Source: Phoma sp. XZ068
Lineage: Eukaryota > Ascomycota > Dothideomycetes > Pleosporales > Didymellaceae
Reading direction: 5' to 3'
Assembly: GCA_004835665.1 (NCBI GenBank)
Contig: RBKR01000004.1
Location: 806,001-870,000 of the forward strand
Length of the DNA stretch: 64,000 nucleotides
The notes beneath the pieces were generated by a model. That model was not told where the DNA came from and made no database searches. It saw nothing but the letters and a program-made list of their open reading frames with translations. Position numbers and translations under genes: made by a program. Every line of letters begins with the position of its first letter. The first letter of the stretch is position 1. Positions 57,546 to 64,000 of the stretch are shown piece by piece.

Positions 57546-59137
57546 AGCGGTCAAGATTCGAGTTCGCCGTTGCTGATGACAGCTATCGATATGGCTCGGT
57601 CAGCTCGGAGAGTGCAACCTCGTGTCTAATTTTAGGCACTGGGGTATGGACCGTTGTGTGGCGCATGGACACTCCTAGCTCAGTCATCAGTGGCTCTCGT
57701 ATTTACGATATTGACTCGTGCTGAAGAAAAGTGGACAGCAAATTTTGTATATATAATGCGAAAGAATTTCCAACCTTTTTTGCACTCACAACTGAATCGC
57801 ATATCGACATGTTCTGCTTTCGCCGATTCGTCCCTATCTGGACCGTGGTTGCGGTGGTTACACTGCTTTTCTTCGTCACTCGTATCCAGCCAAAACACCA
57901 TTACCCTCTGGAGGAAGCGGCGTATTACCGATCCGTCGATACCTTGTTCAGATCAGAGAAAGATGCCCTCCTTCAGTGGACAAGATCCACCAAGCAGCCG
58001 CTCGATGTTGAATCGGACCACTGGCTCGACTGGGAACCTACGGAACCAACAGTAGGATGAAGATATCTCAATTCGCTACAAGGCGTCAGAACAAGACTAC
58101 AATAAAAGTCGAAGTTCTACGAACAAAGCAATGCAACGCCGTAGCCGAACCAGAATTACGGTAGAACGTTGCAACGCGCCACCACAGCCACACCGTCCAC
58201 CAACAGCGACGCAGCTCACGAGCAGCCTTCCAGAAGCCTTCTCGAAACACCACCGACACCCACAAGACCAGAAGCAAACCTGCACGGCCGGTCTTACTGC
58301 CTATTCAGGCAATCTTCCTCCGAAGCATCGATTCCAGCGCTATATCGGAGAATAACTATAGGTCTTGCCAGACTCGTAAAGGAAAAGAGCGCAGAGGCGG
58401 CGGGCAACGGATGGACACTCAAGGTTGCACCTCAGGTACCGTTTGCGGAAGGAAGTGCGCGTTGTGGGATGGAAGGAACATCCGTGGTAGCGAGATGAAG
58501 CGACGGAGCTTAGTCCGGGCTGCAGTGCTGGTGCCGGGCTGGAGAGAGAGCGGCGGGGACTAAAACATGTCTATCGACCAAGAGGGCAACGTGAAGTCTT
58601 TGAGAAAATTGGTACCTAGAAGCCGCAAAGCTTAGATGGTATTCTTGATGGGAGAGAGCTGCGTCTAGAGCGTTACATGAAAAAGGCATGCAGATAGCAA
58701 CAACGTTCATAAGATGCTCAGAGTTGCAATCATGTTCATCATAATCCTCCACATTTCGCCAAACTTTCACAACACCGTGTTCTTAAAGTGGCACATCCAA
58801 TGCCATCTTACTTCCACTATTCATCCTCGCCATTATAAACACAGTGCCCGTGGCAATATGTCGTTGATATCACTGTCCCAATTCCCTATTCTCGTTCCCC
58901 AACGATCCTTATTCAACTGTGCCTGTGTGAATCGCAGTTGTGCACTGTGAGCGCATTTCCTGCAGCAAAGACGATTTGATCCTGCCCCTGGTATCAACTT
59001 GACGTAATCTAGTTGAAGCCCGCTTTGACGCAAATGTCTCAGCTGCAAATTAGGATCGCTGGGCCGAGCGTCCATGCCACCTCCTGTCAATGCATATCGA
59101 AGTGACTGAACAACACTGTCCGTTCACTTCGGGACAT
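57546..59137. other. 1.6-kb region with one possible small membrane protein
   Basis: Apart from the frame at 57809-58060 no gene is supported. The left end is the 3' side of the lamB-like gene and the right end is the 3' side of the histidine kinase gene. Frames at about 58169-58498 are Arg/Ser-rich and unconvincing. Confidence 0.4.
57809..58060 (+). CDS. Possible small single-pass membrane protein
   Basis: From the first ATG the frame gives 83 residues. Residues about 8-26 (FVPIWTVVAVVTLLFFVTRI) form a clear hydrophobic span preceded by Arg-Arg, a signal-anchor arrangement. The rest is soluble with EEAAYYRSVDTLFRSEKDAL and an acidic end. No family is recognised. It may be complete or a first exon. 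The start lies 263 bases past the lamB-like stop on the same strand. Confidence 0.35.
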   Translation: MFCFRRFVPIWTVVAVVTLLFFVTRIQPKHHYPLEEAAYYRSVDTLFRSEKDALLQWTRSTKQPLDVESDHWLDWEPTEPTVG

Positions 59138-62100
59138 TCATGTTGCTGGCGCTTCATCCATCTTGCCCACATACCGCTCGACGACGGTTAGCAACTGATC
59201 GATCTTGTACGGCTTCGTCACCACGTCATCAAAGCCACACTGTCTCATCTGCTCAACTTGCTCAGCGCGCGCATTCCCCGTGATTGCGATCATGGGGATA
59301 TTGTTAGTCAGAAAGGCTTCTTGTTGAAGCTGCCGAACACGGCGGACACATGTCTTGCCATCCATTATGGGCATCTCGATATCGCAGAGAACGATGTCTA
59401 TGCTCGGAACACCATCGTTATTATCTGAGGTGTGCGCTGGATTCCAAGTGGAGCTTACGATAGATGCGAGCGCTTCTACGCCGTTATTTGCGGTGATGGT
59501 GTCGTAGCCGTTCTTTCCGATGAGTTTGTGAAGGAGTCGTTGATTGATGAGGTTGTCTTCCACGATAAGGACTGTTTTTCTTGTAGACAGTGGCGACTGC
59601 GCTGATCGAGTGTGGCTCTCAGCAGGGCGTTGATTTTTTGGCTTCACGGGTTGAGACCGCTGCATCTCTGGAGATGTCATATTCACAAGCTGCAGGCCGG
59701 TAGTAGGAACCAGTCTATCGGCTGATGTAAATGGTAGCTCCAGTTCTTGGCTTCGACGAACTTTGACATAGAACTCGAACGTACTGCCAAACCCAGCTTG
59801 TGAGCTTAGGCCTATGCGTCCACCGTGTAATTCGGCAAGGTTGCGTGAGATGTAGAGACCTAAGCCGGATCCACCAAACTGAGCATGCGTGCGAGGCGAT
59901 GCCTGCGAGAATTTCTGGAATAATTTGCTGGCTTCTTCCGGGGTCATCCCTAGACCACTATCCTTGACAGAGAACGACAGATAGACAGCTTCACCCTGCC
60001 CCCATTCAGGTAGGTTCGTGGGGTCGTTTTGTTGGACGCCTGATGGTACATACCTAGTACCCATTGGCTTGTTTGCTGGTTCCTCCAGATGAGCATTCAG
60101 CGTCATCTCAAGGTCTCGCTTCTGTCCTTTCTTTGTAAACTTGATGGCGTTGGAGACAAGATTGATAACAATCTGCGTGACTCTGTTTGGGTCCATCATG
60201 ACCCGTGTCAAATCCAACCGATTGTAGCCTATGCCGACCATGAAGTTTGTGTTCATGCCGGATGCACGTATCTCAGGCCCAAAAAGTCCCAGGATTTCTT
60301 TGTACAGCTTGATCGGATTTGTGCTCTCTGGGTAGATTTGAAGAAGCCTGGCATCCAGTTTCGACAATATCAACACATCGTCCACGATCCGCTTCTGGTG
60401 ATTCGCGCAATAGGTGATTGTTGTCGCTAGATCCAGAGACTCTTTCAAGGCTTCAACCTGGGCTGGGGAAGCCTTGCCGTTCTCCAGATTGAATTTGATA
60501 TTCTCCATGAGTTCATGAGCGCATTGAAATATAGCATTGAGAGGGTTTCCTGATGAAAGTCAGTATACTGAAGGTTTGCAGGAGCATGACGACATACTCA
60601 TTTCATGTGACGTGACATCCAGAAAGTTCTCTTGCTGTCGTTTCTGCTCTATAGCCTCGGTGAGTCTTGCAGACTGGATCCTTTCCGCCCACTTGACAGA
60701 GGATATGTTGGTGATGCAGCCCCGAGTTCCTTTGAGCTTACCATTCTCGGAGTATTCTGGTTGAAGAACTCCTAAGGCATAGGTCCGGTCCAGCATGGCT
60801 TCGGCATCGTCGCCTGGAGAAGTCCAAGGCTTCTTAAACTGGACCTCGAATGAAATAGCCTCTTCGCACCTTGATCTACTATATCTTTTCCAGACTGCGA
60901 TCATGTCTGCGACGCCATCTGGATGGACTGTGTCCATCCAACCCATTGGGCTAGCAAGTTCCGGTCCGGTCCTCCCAACGATATCTTCGAATGCAGCATT
61001 CCAAAACGTCAAAACATCATCAGCGTTGCACATATACATCCCTACCGGCGCGGCATCTGCAAAGCGCCAGAACCTTCGCTCTAGCTCAGATGTGACTTGT
61101 GCTTTCTGAAGCTCTTTTTCCCTTGCTACGCCCCTAGCGACAGTGATCGCGTTCTCCATTTGTGTTGTCATCAGCTGTAGGAAGGAGCGATAGTCTTCGT
61201 TGAACTTTCTGAGCGGACTTATACCGACAATCATGACAGCAGCTATGTTGTCCTCGACGAAGCATTTCAAAGGATGGATGACGATCTCTCGACACGGTGG
61301 AACACCGTAATGTTTGAGGTGGTCCAACGTGTTGTGAGTCAGACTCTCGTCGAACGTGGACAGAGTTATCGGCTCCCGAGTACTGCAGGCCTTCAGGAGA
61401 GCACGATTCAAACCGAATTGGGGGACTGCAGAATCGCCCTTTGGGGGTATGCCACTTTGTTTGTCGCTCATGCCTGCAGTGGCTTCTAAGACAAGATCCA
61501 GCGTATCGACTTTCAAGTCCGTACTGTAGATAGCTGCGAAGTGAATGTCACTCTTGTGACTGTCGAGCGCAACAGCTGCAGCTCCACACAGATCATGTAG
61601 ACTGTATGTTGTCGCCATTGCCTTGTTTATGTTGGTCAAGACCTGCAATCGCCGTTCGAATATGACTTGTCTTGTTATTTCATGTACGCGTGTCGTGAAT
61701 CCTGTTACAGTGCCATCTGCAGCAAGGATAGGCGCTAAAAGGAAATCGAAGAAGTCCTCCTCTAGGAAGCCGTCACGCACAAGCATTCGCCGCATGTTGT
61801 CCTGCTGAATTGACTGACCCGTGTTTCTTATCTGATCAAATATTTTGTAATACTCTGGCCATTGCTGGAAATTCTCTTTGAAGGGCCGTCCCATTGCGCG
61901 GGGGTGTTTATCTCCAACAACGACGGAGTAGGCTTGATTGTAAAGAAACGTGCACTCATCGCCCCAGAGTATATTGATGGGGTCCGAGGTTGCCAGTGCG
62001 AATTCGCATGCAAATCGAAGCTCTGCCGGCCATTCTTTGATCGGGCCAATTGGAGTTGATGCCCAGTCAAACTGGCGCATCCATTGGAGGTGATCCAGAT

Positions 62101-62620
62101 CACCCAAATGGCCATTAGGGGTAACCGCTCCAAGCAGAGGCCTCTGAAGAGTATTTTTTCCTAGGCCAGAGGTTCTAGAGAACGTTTGCGCATCTGATAA
62201 TGGTGCTCGAACCATAGTAGCGGGGTTCGTGTTTAGTGAGGTCCGCGAAGATTTGACCGGACTACTTTCATCTCGGCCATCATGCTGCTCTGTCGTTACG
62301 GCTATAAGCCATCGGTTTCTGATGATTGTCACATTCCAGTAGATCCCACAGAACCAGACCGGAGACTGATGCGACTTTGTCTGCAGAAGAACGTCAACAC
62401 CAGTGTCGCGATTTCGGGCCGCTGGGTTCCGCTGGGCTTGGTCAAGAACCTCCGTATGAAGGGATTCTGATCGTTGTAAAGCAGAATTTGTGTGCGTCAA
62501 AACCACACTTTGTTCATCTTCCTTCAACTCCGGGATTGGATGTGAGAGGCGTAATACGAATGTCGGCTGTAGACTAGCATCCAAGTACTCCAGGAGGAGA
62601 GCAAGTGGGTCTTCTTCCAT
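59138..62620 (-). CDS. Hybrid histidine kinase with PAS and GAF sensor domains
   Basis: Exons 62620-60598 and 60549-59138 give 1144 residues. The intron lies inside the phospho-acceptor helix, giving DVTSHEMRNPLNAIF once spliced; His is the phosphorylation site. Upstream are a PAS-like domain (about 170-310; WASTPIGPIKEWPAELRFAC is typical of this fungal class), a GAF-like domain (about 320-490) and a second PAS (about 510-620; RFADAAPVGMYMCNADDVLT). Downstream come the ATPase N box (DPNRVTQIVINLVSNAIKFT), G boxes (DSGLGMTPEEASKLF, GGSGLGLYISRNLAELHGG) and a receiver with the Asp in VLCDIEMPIMDG and Lys in VVTKPYK. The kinase passes phosphate within itself and then to a histidine phosphotransfer protein. 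It has no membrane span, so it is probably cytosolic. The ligand is unknown. Confidence 0.92.
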
Positions 62621-63726
62621 GGTCGTTATAGGACAGGAGAGAAAATAGCATGACTGACGCTCGCTCGGTAATTTCCTACAGTCCTAATACCGCTCCTCCT
62701 CTTTCGTTCACAATAAAGCTCATCGTTGAGATCGAAAAGTGATATGCGTGGTACGCTAAAGACGATGAAGTCGCACAAAGTTTCGTGCCACCAGGAGCTA
62801 GGCACCACACGTAATCGTGGTTTTGGCAGGGCCTGGTCCAGCCTTAACGAGCCACCCATCCTGGGCTAGAAGAGGCGCAAGATTTCCGGTCCGGAAAGCC
62901 ACACCTCCCGTTAACCTTATCGCCTTACTGTCCAGGTGAACTAGCTGTCAATTGCGGGCAGCGTCAAGAATGTGTGATCATGCTGTCAGTGCTTACTAAC
63001 GAAGGCGACACGTGACGCGGCCTGTATGCCTCCGTGGTTATCGCAGCTTGTATGCAGTACGCTCAACAATCTATGCAGCTTGTTCTGAGGGAGGCATCGT
63101 GTTAGTTCAATGAACGTGGAAGCAAATTCATTGTTCTTGTGTAAACGTCAATCATGTAGACCAAGAAGCATTGCGCCCTGCTTCAACAGGGCCCCATGCA
63201 AAGCATAAGAAGTGCTGTGAAGCTGCCAGCTGCTCAGATTAGAGAGATTATATGTTACAAAAAGAGCGATGTGAGGGTGTTGTTCACGCCATTGATAAGT
63301 CCGATATCGTTCACGGAAGGTCCCCGCCAATGTTCAGGATTCGCTTTCCCAAACTGCTCACTGAGTCCGTGCAAAATAGCCCTCGTTGCGAGTGGACGCA
63401 TACAAGAAGATGAGATGCCCAATAATCGTGACGCCTGTAATACCACTTCTTGACCTGTTTCCTCTGTATTTGCCGGCGTTTGTGTTCCGCGTGCGGAATT
63501 CACTTCTACTCTGAAAGATCCTCGGGCCTAGGTCGGAAAAAGGACACGACCCTGCCAAGCTATCGTTCGACGCGGGCGATCGTTCACCAAATGTATTTAC
63601 CCCACAGCCGTCCATCCTCCCTCCTTCACCTCTTCTCTCCGTAGGCGCGCCTTGGACTCAATTGACCGTACCGCCTACAGTCTGTAATTCTGACAACGGT
63701 CGCGTGCCTCAGAAACTTCTTTCACA
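62621..63726. other. Divergent promoter region of the kinase and cytochrome b5 reductase genes
   Basis: Short overlapping frames only. The last 130 bases before 63727 are pyrimidine-rich, as is common upstream of fungal start codons. No other feature is seen. Confidence 0.5.
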
Positions 63727-64000
63727 ATGTCTTCACCCTTCGCGATGAAGTACGTCACTGGCGTTTACCTGCCCTCGCTCATCTTACTGATTGGAACCGC
63801 TGCGTTCAAAAGTGAATGGGTGCCGTACGCTCTCGCATTGACTGCCGTTTTGACCGGAGTTGCTATCTTCAGCGCCCAAGGTACTTTTCATCCTTTCCAA
63901 ATAATTCTTTAGGCGGTCACTCACAAGTTTAGGTGGCCGTAAGGTGTTGAAGCCTGATGCTTTCCAGGAGTTTGTGCTAGGGGAAAAGACTGTACTCTCC
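63727..64000 (+). CDS. CBR1: NADH-cytochrome b5 reductase, 5' part (runs off the window)
   Basis: Exon 1 is 63727-63880 and exon 2 begins at 63933. The visible protein reads MSSPFAMKYVTGVYLPSLIL, a hydrophobic anchor of about 30 residues, and, after splicing, GGRKVLKPDAFQEFVLGEKT. This is the N-terminal membrane anchor and first strand of fungal Cbr1. The enzyme passes electrons from NADH via FAD to cytochrome b5 in the endoplasmic reticulum or outer mitochondrial membrane, for fatty-acid desaturation and sterol synthesis. The FAD and NADH lobes lie beyond the edge. A nearer AG would lead to a stop, so 63932 is the acceptor. Confidence 0.85.

Overview
The window is nuclear DNA of a filamentous ascomycete, most likely a Dothideomycete of the Pleosporales type. 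This is inferred from short introns (about 45-70 bp, mostly GT-AG with CTAAC/CTGAC-like branch sites), Zn2Cys6 and SSK1-type regulators, GH5 and CE12 wall-degrading enzymes, and ordinary fungal gene order. I predicted every gene by eye from open frames, splice signals and protein motifs; no database search was run.

Layout, left to right. A response regulator of the SSK1 type (1150-3726) carries a perfect 15-copy QHP minisatellite. It is followed by an EthD-like small protein (4471-5249) and an unrecognised protein with a Cys-rich N-terminus and a basic tail (5999-7612). A secreted GH5 mannanase (7701-8950) and a rhamnogalacturonan acetylesterase (11222-12027), both on the minus strand, flank a decayed gene fragment. 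Then come a seven-exon Zn2Cys6 transcription factor, a TMEM205/DUF4149-like membrane protein, the autophagic lipase Atg15, a GNAT acetyltransferase and an intron-containing tRNA-Val(AAC). A broken BTB-domain gene (about 21.3-22.1 kb) lies before an amino-acid permease with a 20-bp micro-exon and a flavin monooxygenase of the Baeyer-Villiger type.

The right half holds a ROM2-like Rho1 exchange factor (31555-36588), a gene-poor 4-kb stretch, a fucose/glucose-permease-type MFS transporter, a two-zinc-finger mini protein, a Dal5-type MFS transporter, a CCDC97-like protein, a membrane-anchored spermidine-synthase-like protein and a possible tubby-like protein. Next is a divergent pair resembling the lactam-utilisation locus lamA/lamB of Aspergillus: a biotin-dependent carboxylase with KipA/KipI halves but no allophanate hydrolase, and a LamB/YcsF protein. 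The window closes with a hybrid histidine kinase (59138-62620) and the 5' part of a cytochrome b5 reductase that runs off the right edge.

Functional links are few, as is usual for a fungal chromosome. lamA and lamB share a 0.4-kb promoter and very probably act together on a cyclic amide. SSK1 and the hybrid kinase both belong to multistep phosphorelays but are 55 kb apart. Mannanase and acetylesterase both attack plant cell walls. The most notable anomaly is a one-base frame break in the lamA-like gene, which is otherwise intact. I see no wholly new system; the lam locus and its lesion are the best candidates for follow-up.
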